From Paenibacillus melissococcoides (lineage in GTDB: Bacteria > Bacillota > Bacilli > Paenibacillales > Paenibacillaceae): a stretch of 64,000 nt of DNA. Below the pieces are notes generated by a model. It saw only the letters and a list, made by a program, of their open reading frames with translations. It was not told where the DNA came from and made no database searches. The DNA lies in the NCBI GenBank assembly GCA_944800085.1, contig CALYLO010000001.1, forward strand, positions 707,001 through 771,000, read 5' to 3'. Positions 30,189 through 38,343 of the stretch are shown piece by piece; position 1 is the first letter of the stretch, and each line of letters starts with the position of its first letter. The position numbers and the translations under genes are program-made.

Positions 30189-30344
30189 TTACCAGCCGCC
30201 GGGTTCCCCAGTATTAGACCAAGATAAAAAATGATATCGACTATTATCTTCAAAAGTACTATTTAAATCTTTATTTGAGAAAGTTGGTACACCAAACAGT
30301 AGAACAGAAATTATTAGCCCCACACGTAAGGCTTTCTGGTACAT
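30189..30344 (-). CDS. Small exported peptide precursor, candidate signalling peptide of the adjacent RNPP regulator
   Basis: This 51-codon gene starts at ATG 30344, 22 bp after the regulator stop, with GGTGGTG upstream. Residues 1-8 include basic K4 and R7. Residues 9-21 are a hydrophobic export segment (GLIISVLLFGVP). A polar pro-region (NKDLNSTFEDNSRYHF) and the C-terminus LSWSNTGEPGGW follow. The layout of signal, linker and short C-terminal signal is that of Phr/Alo/NprX-type pro-peptides. A strong terminator closes the pair. The mature peptide presumably lies in the last 5-10 residues. I do not know a named homologue. Confidence 0.65.
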   Translation of the reverse strand: MYQKALRVGLIISVLLFGVPTFSNKDLNSTFEDNSRYHFLSWSNTGEPGGW

Positions 30345-30366
30345 GAAATCACCACCATCATAATAA

Positions 30367-31629
30367 TTATGATTTGCGTAATATATTATATGCTTCTCTT
30401 AATTGATCATTTACTGGTGGATTAACTCTCTCGCTCGATAACATTTTAAACAATAAATAAAAGCACTCATTTGAATCTTTAAAGGCACTAATTTCTGAGT
30501 AAAGTATTGCACTTTTTATATAACAGTCAATCGCATCTTCATATTCCTTCAGCACTATGTAATAGCCCGCCTTCAATTTAAAATATAGGGCTAATTCAGA
30601 TTTTTTAAATGGTGTGTTGTAGTCTGCATTCAAAATTCGGGATTCATCGTCAATTAATTGTTCTATAGCGTCAATATTTTGCTCTTGGAGGTATAACTCG
30701 AGAAGCTCATTCACGACATGGATCGCATGATTGGGCGAGGACTGTTCCAAGCAGATGAGGAGTTGCGATATGGCCTGTTTGCTGTTTCCTTTTCGACCCG
30801 CTATACAAGCTTCAGTCAGCGTAACATTTTCTTGAATCTCTGCGAAAGGGTACTTTTTACATTCATATAGATACTGCTCCGCCAAAAAGTAATCGCCTAA
30901 ATAGTAATAGGAATTGCAAATCAGGAGCAGGGCACGCGCCTGCGTAAGGTGATCGCACTTATACTTTTTGCCGACAGGGATACACAGTTCGATACACTTC
31001 TCATAAAGCTGCAGCGCGTAGGCATGGAACCCCAGCTTGAAGTGCAGCAACGCCTTGTCCTCTTCCGAGAAAAAATTGATGTAATTCAGCAGGTAGGTTC
31101 CGGTATGAAAAGTGAGATCCAGCTTGCTGAAATCATTTCGTTGAATCAAGTACGTCTGGAATAAAGCTTTGGCCAAATAAGGCTGTATGCCATGCTCTCT
31201 GGCGTAGGTTGTGATAAGTTCGAACAATCCGAGTCTGGCCGTGGCATCGGCTACGGACTCGGCCATGCGGTATAGCTCCGCGGTTAGGTCATAGCTGTCC
31301 GCGCCGTCGCATTCCAGGAACCGGGCGGCAATCTTCACCATTACCTGGATGTCACCTGTCCGAATCGCTTCCTGAAGCATAGGTTGCAGAACACTTTTGC
31401 GCCTCTCCGTCACAAGGTAATGACTCACGACATCCGCATATGGAATGGACAAGGGGGATGTCAGCGCGAGAACGGTAGCCAATTCGGGGCGCTTCGTTTC
31501 CCCTCTCTCGATTTTCGATATCGTTCCTTTGGGAATGCCAGATAAGGCCGACAACTGACGAAGCGTGTACCTTGCCTTCTTCCGATACTCGTATATTAAT
31601 TCGCCGACGAGTCTTTGTTCCGAACGCAC
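30367..31629 (-). CDS. RNPP-type HTH-TPR transcriptional regulator
   Basis: The 420-residue protein has an N-terminal XRE helix-turn-helix (about residues 7-60; TLRQLSALSGIPKGTISKIERG) followed by some 340 residues of TPR-like helical repeats (for example LLICNSYYYLGDYFLAEQYL). This is the layout of PlcR/NprR/AloR/AimR-type cytoplasmic receptors that bind re-imported signal peptides. The GTG start at 31629 follows AGAAGGTGA. The peptide gene is 22 bp downstream on the same strand. The 3' two-thirds is AT-rich and the 5' third GC-richer, suggesting a mosaic origin. Confidence 0.85.
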   Translation of the reverse strand: MRSEQRLVGELIYEYRKKARYTLRQLSALSGIPKGTISKIERGETKRPELATVLALTSPLSIPYADVVSHYLVTERRKSVLQPMLQEAIRTGDIQVMVKIAARFLECDGADSYDLTAELYRMAESVADATARLGLFELITTYAREHGIQPYLAKALFQTYLIQRNDFSKLDLTFHTGTYLLNYINFFSEEDKALLHFKLGFHAYALQLYEKCIELCIPVGKKYKCDHLTQARALLLICNSYYYLGDYFLAEQYLYECKKYPFAEIQENVTLTEACIAGRKGNSKQAISQLLICLEQSSPNHAIHVVNELLELYLQEQNIDAIEQLIDDESRILNADYNTPFKKSELALYFKLKAGYYIVLKEYEDAIDCYIKSAILYSEISAFKDSNECFYLLFKMLSSERVNPPVNDQLREAYNILRKS

Positions 31630-31860
31630 AGAATCACCTTCTTTCGAACTGCGAATTGCATGAATACGCTATTATCACATATATCAACAACTTACCATAT
31701 ATACCCTATTATGTAAACATCCATCGATCGATGCCGAACTTTATCCGAATAGCCTGTCAGATTATTGTCCATAACGGAGATAGTTATGTTACGATATACG
31801 GGGTGCCTTAATCGGAATACATTGAATTGAACAGGAACAACCAATAAATGAGGTGTAATC

Positions 31861-32280
31861 ATGAAAATATCCACGAAAGGCCGTTACGGGCTGACGATTA
31901 TGATGGAGCTGGCCAGGAGCTACGGCGAAGGCCCGACTTCCTTGAAGAGCATTGCCGAGAAGAACAATCTCTCCGAGCATTATCTTGAACAATTGATTGC
32001 GCCGCTCCGCAACGCGGGCCTGGTCAAGAGCATACGGGGAGCCTACGGGGGATATATATTGCCGGAGAGCCCGGAGCAGGTCACGGCAGGCGAGATTATC
32101 CGCGTGCTCGAAGGCCCGATTTCTCCGGTCGATTTCACGGAAGAGGATGATCCGGCCAAGCGCGATCTGTGGCTGCGCATTCGCGACAGCATCGCTCAGG
32201 TGCTTGATTCGACAACGCTTGCGGATCTGATCTCGTACAAGGATGAGAACGTGCAGGAAAGCTATATGTTCTATATTTGA
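31861..32280 (+). CDS. cymR: Rrf2-family cysteine metabolism repressor CymR
   Basis: CymR, with CysK, represses cysteine and methionine uptake and synthesis genes. The 139 residues match the CymR pattern from MKISTKGRYGLTIMMELA through SLKSIAEKNNLSEHYLEQL and SIRGAYGGYIL to the end YMFYI. It lacks the Fe-S cysteines of IscR. GAGGTG precedes the ATG. The cysteine desulfurase gene follows 19 bp later, as in B. subtilis. The 231-bp gap to the divergent regulator holds both promoters. Confidence 0.95.
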   Translation: MKISTKGRYGLTIMMELARSYGEGPTSLKSIAEKNNLSEHYLEQLIAPLRNAGLVKSIRGAYGGYILPESPEQVTAGEIIRVLEGPISPVDFTEEDDPAKRDLWLRIRDSIAQVLDSTTLADLISYKDENVQESYMFYI

Positions 32281-32299
32281 CGATCGCGAGGGAACCGAA

Positions 32300-33463
32300 A
32301 TGGAACGAATTTATTTCGATCATGCCGCGACGACGCCGCTTCACCCGGAGGCGGCGGAAGCGATGATCGCCGTCATGCGGGACGTGTACGGCAACGCCTC
32401 CAGCGTTCATGCCGCCGGCCGCGAAGCGACCGCGGCCTTGACCCGGGCGCGGGACGGCATCGCGGATCGGCTCGGCTGCCGGCCGCAGGATCTCGTCTTT
32501 ACAAGCGGCGGGACGGAGAGCGATAACGCGGCCCTGTTCGGCGTGGTCCATGCTGCCTGGCGGAAGCACGGACGGGAACGTCCGCCTCATGTCGTGACGA
32601 CGGAAGTGGAGCATCATGCGGTGCTCCACGCTTGCCGTTATTTGGAGCAATTCGGAGTGGAAGTGACCTGCGTCGCGCCGGACGAGACGGGCCTTGTTGC
32701 GCCGGAGCGCATTCAGGAGGCGCTGCGGCCGAATACTTGCCTGGTGAGCGTCATGACGGGCAACAACGAGGTGGGCACGCTGCAGCCGATTCGCGAGATC
32801 GGCGAGCTGGTCCGCGAGCGGGGGATTGTGATGCATACCGACGCCGTTCAGGCGCTGGGATTGCTGCCGTTCCAACTGAAGGATTGGCCGGTCGACATGG
32901 CCAGCTTCTCGGCCCACAAGATCAACGGACCGAAGGGCGTCGGCTGCCTGTATATTCGCCAAGGGACGGATTGGGAGCCGATGCTTCACGGGGGCAATCA
33001 GGAGCGGAAGCGCCGGGCGGGGACGGAAAATGTGGCCGGAATCGCGGGCTTCGCGGCGGCGCTTCGCGCCGCGGAGGACGAACGGGAGGACAAGGTGCGC
33101 CAGACCAAGCAAGTGAGAGCTGCGCTCTGGTCGAAGCTCGTGGACGGATTGGGAGATCGGGTCGCGTATAATGGGCATCCGGAGCGGCATCTGCCTCACA
33201 TTCTCAATGTGAGCGTGCTGGACGTTCCGACAGAGACGCTGCTGATGAATCTCGATCTTGCGGGTATTATGGCGGCCAGCGGCTCCGCCTGCACTTCCGG
33301 TTCCCTGGAAGTATCGCATGTGCTCGAAGCGATGAAGCTGTCCGAGCTTCGCAAGAGCACCGCCGTTAGATTCAGCTTCGGATTGGGCAATACTATAGAG
33401 CAAGCCGATATTGTGTCGCAACAAATTGCAACCATCGCCAATCGCGTCCGTAATAGAAATTAA
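32300..33463 (+). CDS. iscS: Cysteine desulfurase (IscS/NifS type)
   Basis: This PLP enzyme takes sulfur from cysteine for tRNA thiolation and possibly other acceptors. The 387 residues begin MERIYFDHAATTPLHPEA. The PLP lysine lies in FSAHKINGPKG, and the active-site Cys (about C331) in SGSACTSGSLEVSHVL. It corresponds to B. subtilis YrvO, the partner of MnmA. mnmA is not adjacent here but lies at 18.4 kb in reverse. The ATG at 32300 follows GCGAGGGAACC. It is probably co-transcribed with cymR. Confidence 0.95.
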   Translation: MERIYFDHAATTPLHPEAAEAMIAVMRDVYGNASSVHAAGREATAALTRARDGIADRLGCRPQDLVFTSGGTESDNAALFGVVHAAWRKHGRERPPHVVTTEVEHHAVLHACRYLEQFGVEVTCVAPDETGLVAPERIQEALRPNTCLVSVMTGNNEVGTLQPIREIGELVRERGIVMHTDAVQALGLLPFQLKDWPVDMASFSAHKINGPKGVGCLYIRQGTDWEPMLHGGNQERKRRAGTENVAGIAGFAAALRAAEDEREDKVRQTKQVRAALWSKLVDGLGDRVAYNGHPERHLPHILNVSVLDVPTETLLMNLDLAGIMAASGSACTSGSLEVSHVLEAMKLSELRKSTAVRFSFGLGNTIEQADIVSQQIATIANRVRNRN

Positions 33464-33579
33464 GAAGTCCTTCAGACCGCATCGAGGGGCGGGACCCGCG
33501 GCGAATGGAGCGCTATCGGCGGAGAGGCGCGCCTGCGCGGCGCAGCCGCATGTGCCATGAACCGAAGGAGGGCCCCTGA

Positions 33580-34077
33580 ATGAAGTTGCTGGAGCTGATC
33601 GGCCTGCCTGTGTTCGATATCGGCACGGGCAAGCAAATTTCCAAAGTAAAAGATATCTGCATCACTCCCGAATGGGAGATTACCCATCTCCAGCTTGTGA
33701 GCCGCGTCCGCAAGCAGGACATGCTGGTACGGTGGGAGGATGTGACCGCCTGCGGGGATGACGCGGTCATGATTGCGAGCGGCGAAGCCGTGCAGATGAC
33801 GGACACCGCCTCGCTGGAACGGGCATTTCTGTCTGGAGAGGCGGCATTGAAGGGATTGCCGGTCATGACTTCGGAAGGATCCCAGCTCGGTTGGGTCGCC
33901 GACGTTTATTTTCAGCCCAATATGGGTAACCAGATAACAGGCCTGGAAATTTCAGACGGCCTGCTTGCGGACCTTCTGGAAGGAAGACGGCAGATTGAAG
34001 GAATGAGCCGCTTGAAATGGGGCACCGATGTAATCGTCGTGGAAGAGAGCGGAAGCGCAAGCGCACAATCAAATTAG
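33580..34077 (+). CDS. PRC-barrel domain protein
   Basis: The 165-residue soluble protein has two PRC-barrel-like halves. Residues 1-75 start with KLLELIGLPVFDIGTGKQIS, and residues 88-155 contain LKGLPVMTSEGSQLGWVADVY. Each has the beta-strand pattern with a Gly-rich turn typical of the family. PRC domains mediate protein or RNA contacts, and the role here is unknown. B. subtilis has a PRC protein (YrrD) in the same neighbourhood. GAAGGAGGG precedes the ATG. Confidence 0.8.
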   Translation: MKLLELIGLPVFDIGTGKQISKVKDICITPEWEITHLQLVSRVRKQDMLVRWEDVTACGDDAVMIASGEAVQMTDTASLERAFLSGEAALKGLPVMTSEGSQLGWVADVYFQPNMGNQITGLEISDGLLADLLEGRRQIEGMSRLKWGTDVIVVEESGSASAQSN

Positions 34078-34103
34078 TCTAATGGACGGAATGGTGAAGA
34101 ACG

Positions 34104-34319
34104 ATGATGCGATGCCCGAATTGCAATTCCAAAGATATCGGGAAAATTGGCGCCCACCAGTTCTACTGCTGGGGATGCTTTATCGAGTTGACCGTTAACG
34201 GCGATAAAATGTCGGCGTTCCAGGTGGAAGAAGACGGGACGTTGAGCTCGCTCGACGATTTATTTTTTGGCGATGAATTTATGACACCTCCCTATCCGGA
34301 AGCGCATGCTTCTTCATAA
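34104..34319 (+). CDS. Small zinc-ribbon protein (71 aa)
   Basis: Two CxxC pairs (CPNC near residues 4-7 and CWGC near 22-25) define a short zinc ribbon. An acidic tail (residues 45-70, DDLFFGDEF) follows. No DNA-binding or enzymatic domain is seen. It lies 26 bp after the PRC gene with a GGTGAAG ribosome site, so the two are probably co-transcribed. The function is unknown; regulatory or RNA-related roles are typical guesses for such proteins. Confidence 0.7.
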   Translation: MMRCPNCNSKDIGKIGAHQFYCWGCFIELTVNGDKMSAFQVEEDGTLSSLDDLFFGDEFMTPPYPEAHASS

Positions 34320-34453
34320 CGGAATGGACACAAGTCAGAATAAAGCGATCAAAAGCGTTCATGCTGCCCTCGGGCGGTGCATGGGCGCTTTTTGCCGTTC
34401 CGGCGTCTGCCTGGCTGTGACCGATCTCATATTGCGAGCTTCCTCATTTGTAG

Positions 34454-34501
34454 ATAATACATATTGTGTCTTTTTCGAAATACTAATACTACATATAGTG
34501 T
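34454..34501. promoter_or_regulatory. Pair of NrdR boxes upstream of nrdDG
   Basis: ATAATACATATTGTGT (34454-34469) and ATACTACATATAGTGT (34486-34501) match the NrdR consensus acaCwAtATaTwGtgt. They are 32 bp apart, about three helical turns, which is the usual spacing. NrdR-ATP/dATP would repress nrdDG. Confidence 0.9.
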
Positions 34502-34551
34502 TTTTGAGTGTTTAAATATCAATAGAGACGATATGGAAGGGTGGAGTAGCG

Positions 34552-36510
34552 ATGACGATTATGCCGCGATTGCGCGATGCGAACGTTGCCGAAGAGAGTG
34601 CGGGAGACGCCGGTCCGATGCCTTGGGCATCATGGGGGAGCGCCCGAAAGGGGGATGGCGGCGCTGTTCAGGACCATCATCCGCTGACAGCGTCGCTGCA
34701 CGAAATTGTACGGAACGCCGATTCGGATCTGATGCGCGAAAATGCGAATGTGGACGGCCGCTCTCCGATGGGCATCATGAGCAAGATGGCCAGCGAATGC
34801 TCGCGCTGGTATGCGATGAATTTTTTGCTTGCCCCGGAAGCGCTGGAGGCCGTGGAGGACAATCTGCTGTATCCTCACGATCTTGATTTCTACGCATATG
34901 GAACGACGACCTGCTGCCAGATTCCGCTCGGACAGCTCCTGAAGCGGGGCTTCAATACCGGTCATGGCCATATGCGTGAGCCGCAGGATATCAAGAGCGC
35001 GCTCGCTCTCGCCTCGATCATTTTGCAGGCGAATCAGAACCAGCAGCATGGCGGGCAAGCGTATCCCGCCTTCGATTACGATCTGGCTCCGTATGTAGGC
35101 AAGACGTTCCGGCGCCACCTGGCCTATCTGGAATCGTTGCCGCTGCAGCCGGAGCTGGACCGGGAGCAGGAAGCATGGCGATTGACCGAGCGCGACGTGT
35201 ACCAGGCCTGCGAAGCCTTCATCCATAATGCCAATTCGATGCATTCGCGCGGCGGGGGGCAAGTTCCGTTCATCTCGATCAATTACGGCACCGACACGTC
35301 GCGGGAAGGGCGCATGCTTATCAGACAGCTGCTGCTGGCGACAAGAGCGGGTCTCGGCCAGGGAGAGACGCCGATCTTCCCGATCCAGATTTTCAAAGTA
35401 AAAACCGGCGTCAACTTCGCGGAGCAGGATCCGAACCGCGATCTGTACGAGCTGGCGCTGGCCACGACGGCCGAGCGGCTGTTCCCGAACTTCGCCTTCC
35501 TGGATGCTCCCTTCAACAAGGAGCATGACGACGGAACGCCGGAGAGCGAGGTCTGTTACATGGGCTGCCGCACGCGGGTCATGGCTAATGTGAACGGCCC
35601 GTCGACGCCGCAGGGACGCGGCAATCTGTCCTTCACGTCGCTGAATCTGGTGCGGATCGCGCTGCTGGCCCGCACGAAGGAAGCTTTTTTCACCCTGCTG
35701 GACGATATGCTCGCCATTGCCGTGAGACAGCTTGCCGCGCGCTATGAATATCAAGGGCGGAAGCGGGTCCGCGATTTCGCCTTCCTGATGCAGCAGGGCG
35801 TCTGGCGCGGCAGCGAGCGGCTTCAGGCGGAGGACGAGCTGCGCGACGTCTTGAAGCAGGGCACGCTCAGCGTCGGCTTCATCGGGCTGGCCGAAGCGCT
35901 GGTCGCCCTGACCGGATGCCATCACGGCGAATCCGAGGAGGCGCGCCGGCTCGGTCTTGAGATTGTCGGCCATATGCGCCGGCGGATGGACGAAGCCGTG
36001 GCGGCCACCGGGATGAACTATTCGCTTCTCGCGACCCCGGCAGAAGGGCTGTCCGGCAAATTCACGAAGCGCGATCGGGAAGATTTCGGCCGCATTCCTG
36101 GCATTACCGATCGCGATTACTATACGAATTCATTTCATGTTCCGGTCTATCATCCGATCAAGGCGTATGACAAAATCCGCATCGAAGGGCCGTACCATGC
36201 CTTGTGCAACGCCGGTCACATTACCTATGTCGAGCTGGATGGCAGCGCCAAAGCGAATCCGCAAGCGCTCGATCGGATTGTGCGCGCGATGGCAGCGTAC
36301 GGAATCGGCTACGGATCGATGAACCATCCGGTCGACCGCTGCCGCCGCTGCGGCCACCAGGACATGATCGAGGATGCATGCCCCGTATGCGGCGGGACCG
36401 AAGAGGACATTGAGCGCATTCGCCGCATTACCGGTTATCTGGTCGGCGATATGAGCAAATGGAATTCGGCCAAGCGGAGCGAGGAGAGCGAGCGGGTGAA
36501 GCATCGATGA
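34552..36510 (+). CDS. nrdD: Anaerobic ribonucleoside-triphosphate reductase, large subunit
   Basis: This class III glycyl-radical enzyme makes dNTPs without oxygen. The 652 residues include GNLSFTSLNLVRIAL and TGMNYSLLATPAEG in the barrel, a C-terminal zinc site (CRRCGHQDMIEDACPVCGG near 600-618), and the radical loop RITGYLVGD near residue 627. The N-terminal ATP-cone of about 90 residues found in many NrdD proteins is absent. The first 45 residues are of low complexity, so allosteric activity control may be lacking. The ATG follows GGGTGGAG. nrdG overlaps the stop, and paired NrdR boxes lie upstream. Confidence 0.94.
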   Translation: MTIMPRLRDANVAEESAGDAGPMPWASWGSARKGDGGAVQDHHPLTASLHEIVRNADSDLMRENANVDGRSPMGIMSKMASECSRWYAMNFLLAPEALEAVEDNLLYPHDLDFYAYGTTTCCQIPLGQLLKRGFNTGHGHMREPQDIKSALALASIILQANQNQQHGGQAYPAFDYDLAPYVGKTFRRHLAYLESLPLQPELDREQEAWRLTERDVYQACEAFIHNANSMHSRGGGQVPFISINYGTDTSREGRMLIRQLLLATRAGLGQGETPIFPIQIFKVKTGVNFAEQDPNRDLYELALATTAERLFPNFAFLDAPFNKEHDDGTPESEVCYMGCRTRVMANVNGPSTPQGRGNLSFTSLNLVRIALLARTKEAFFTLLDDMLAIAVRQLAARYEYQGRKRVRDFAFLMQQGVWRGSERLQAEDELRDVLKQGTLSVGFIGLAEALVALTGCHHGESEEARRLGLEIVGHMRRRMDEAVAATGMNYSLLATPAEGLSGKFTKRDREDFGRIPGITDRDYYTNSFHVPVYHPIKAYDKIRIEGPYHALCNAGHITYVELDGSAKANPQALDRIVRAMAAYGIGYGSMNHPVDRCRRCGHQDMIEDACPVCGGTEEDIERIRRITGYLVGDMSKWNSAKRSEESERVKHR

Positions 36511-36992
36511 GCTTGCGCGTGATGTCGATACTCCATGACAGTGTCGTGGACGGAGAGGGGCTCAGGACGGTCGTGTTCGTCAGCGGCTGTCCCCACCGCT
36601 GTCCGGGGTGCCACAATCCAAGCTCCTGGCCCAGCGATGGCGGCACGCTGATGAGCGTCGAGGCGGTGGCGGCCGATGTGCTCTCCAATCCGCTTACCGA
36701 TCTCACCTTGTCGGGGGGCGAGCCGTTCCTCCAGGCCCGGGGGCTGGCCGAGCTGGCCCGCATCGCGAAGGAGGCGGGCCGAACGGTCTGGTGCTACACC
36801 GGCTATACGGTGGAGGAGCTGCTGCAGGACGGAACCCGGCATCAGCGTGAGCTGCTGCGGCTGACGGATGTGCTCGTGGACGGGCGGTTCCTGATCGATC
36901 GCCGCCGTCCCGGCCTTCGCTTCCGCGGCAGCGACAACCAGCGCATCTGGAAGATGAGGAACGGCCAGCCGGATGAGTTAATTTTCACTTAG
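36507..36992 (+). CDS. nrdG: Anaerobic ribonucleotide reductase activating protein
   Basis: This radical SAM enzyme installs the glycyl radical on NrdD. The 161 residues contain the CxxxCxxC cluster motif C28-PHR-C32-PG-C35 followed by HNPSSW, then LSGGEPFLQ and VWCYTGYTVEEL, all typical of NrdG. ATG 36507 overlaps the nrdD TGA, and a longer reading from 36459 is rejected as it lies inside nrdD. It is co-transcribed and co-regulated with nrdD. Confidence 0.94.
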   Translation: MSLRVMSILHDSVVDGEGLRTVVFVSGCPHRCPGCHNPSSWPSDGGTLMSVEAVAADVLSNPLTDLTLSGGEPFLQARGLAELARIAKEAGRTVWCYTGYTVEELLQDGTRHQRELLRLTDVLVDGRFLIDRRRPGLRFRGSDNQRIWKMRNGQPDELIFT

Positions 36993-37042
36993 CTACACAT
37001 ACTTTACTGTATGATGCTCGTCCGAACGGAGTGTGGAATACA

Positions 37043-38113
37043 GTGGAGCGTTTTTGGAAAAACAAGCTGTTCGTCTATGGCGTATATGTGCTGCTCGCTT
37101 TGTTCATCCTGTATTACTTGTACATGTTGAAGCCGCTTCTCGGCAATGTATACGGGATTGTAAAGTCGGTGGTTGCCCCTTTCCTCATCGCGATGATTAT
37201 CGCTTATGTGCTCAATCCGGTCGTCAATATGCTGTCCGAGCGCAAAGTTCCCCGGCCGATCGCGGTGCTGCTCATTTATGCGGTATTCATCGCCTGCGTC
37301 ACCGTGCTGCTTATCAATATGATTCCGATGATTATGGAGCAGTTGGAGGAATTGAACGAGCAGATGCCTCACTTGAATGCGAAGGCGGCGGAGCTGATGG
37401 ATGGGCTTAGCGAGTCGTCACTCATGCCGACGTCGGTCCGGAGCAGTCTGAACGACTGGATTTACGGCATGGAGCAGCGGGTGGGCAAGGTGATCACGGA
37501 ATTTATGAACAACCTCGGCGATATGCTCAACGTCCTTATGATGGCGCTTATCGTTCCTTTTTTGATTTTCTATATTTTAAAAGACTTCAATGTGTTCGAA
37601 CGAACGGTTATCGCCTATGTTCCCAAAACGCACCGCAAGCATATGGTGATGATGCTCAAGGAAATCGATAATGCGCTCGGCAGCTATATCCGGGGGCAAG
37701 TGCTCGTCTGCGCCATTATCGGGGTGCTGGCTTATGTCGGCTACTGGCTGATCGGACTGCCTTATCCGCTTCTGCTGGCGCTGTTCGTCGCCATTTTCAA
37801 CATCATTCCGTATCTCGGGCCGTATTTCGGAGCGGCTCCCGCCCTGATCGTCGCTTCGACCATGTCTTTGAAAATGATGATTTTCGTCATTGCCGTCAAT
37901 ACGGTCTGCCAAATTCTCGAAGGGAACATTATTTCGCCCCAGGTGGTTGGACGGACGCTGCATATGCATCCGCTCTCGATTATATTTGCCCTGCTCGTCG
38001 GAGAACAGCTCGCCGGCATCATCGGAATGATTTTGGCCGTGCCGGTGTTTGCGGCGCTGAAAGTCGTCTTGTCCCATGTGTTCACTTATTATGTGCGGCG
38101 CAAAACGGTGTGA
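37043..38113 (+). CDS. AI-2E family transporter (first of two)
   Basis: The 356-residue membrane protein has seven or eight predicted helices and the AI-2E (PF01594-type) motifs: PFLIAMIIAYVLNPVV near residue 50 and a C-terminal QVVGRTLHMHPLSIIFALLVG. Family members export varied small solutes, and autoinducer-2 export is shown for only a few. A GTG start at 37043, 11 bp from GGAG, is preferred over the GTG at 37031, which overlaps that site. The position before alaS matches B. subtilis yrrI. Confidence 0.85.
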   Translation: MERFWKNKLFVYGVYVLLALFILYYLYMLKPLLGNVYGIVKSVVAPFLIAMIIAYVLNPVVNMLSERKVPRPIAVLLIYAVFIACVTVLLINMIPMIMEQLEELNEQMPHLNAKAAELMDGLSESSLMPTSVRSSLNDWIYGMEQRVGKVITEFMNNLGDMLNVLMMALIVPFLIFYILKDFNVFERTVIAYVPKTHRKHMVMMLKEIDNALGSYIRGQVLVCAIIGVLAYVGYWLIGLPYPLLLALFVAIFNIIPYLGPYFGAAPALIVASTMSLKMMIFVIAVNTVCQILEGNIISPQVVGRTLHMHPLSIIFALLVGEQLAGIIGMILAVPVFAALKVVLSHVFTYYVRRKTV

Positions 38114-38203
38114 CCGAAGTCGGGATGACTATAGCAGCATTCGAAGAGCAGCGCCGGAAATGAACAAGCCCCAACCGAACTTTTGGCCCCCTACCTAAGA
38201 TGT

Positions 38204-38239
38204 GATTTGTTGACGCCTCTCGCTGGCGAACAACAAATC
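38204..38239 (+). promoter_or_regulatory. Large stem-loop in the SLH protein leader
   Basis: GATTTGTTG (38204-38212) and CAACAAATC (38231-38239) are perfect complements, with an inner CGCC/GGCG stem. No T-run follows, so it is more likely an mRNA-stabilising or regulatory structure than a terminator. Further hairpins (GGTGC/GCACC near 38265) lie before the ribosome site. Confidence 0.5.
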
Positions 38240-38343
38240 GTGCCCCGCTTGCGTTAAAAACAGTGGGTGCGGCGAAGGAGCACCGCCTTACGGCATATCC
38301 GCAAGGATACATCGGCCGGTTCGACCAAAGGAGGGGTTCACAC

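Noticed and set aside
38250..38343. Cyclic-di-GMP or other known riboswitch upstream of the SLH protein gene
   Set aside because: The hairpins are real, but the conserved cores of the riboswitch classes I know were not found.
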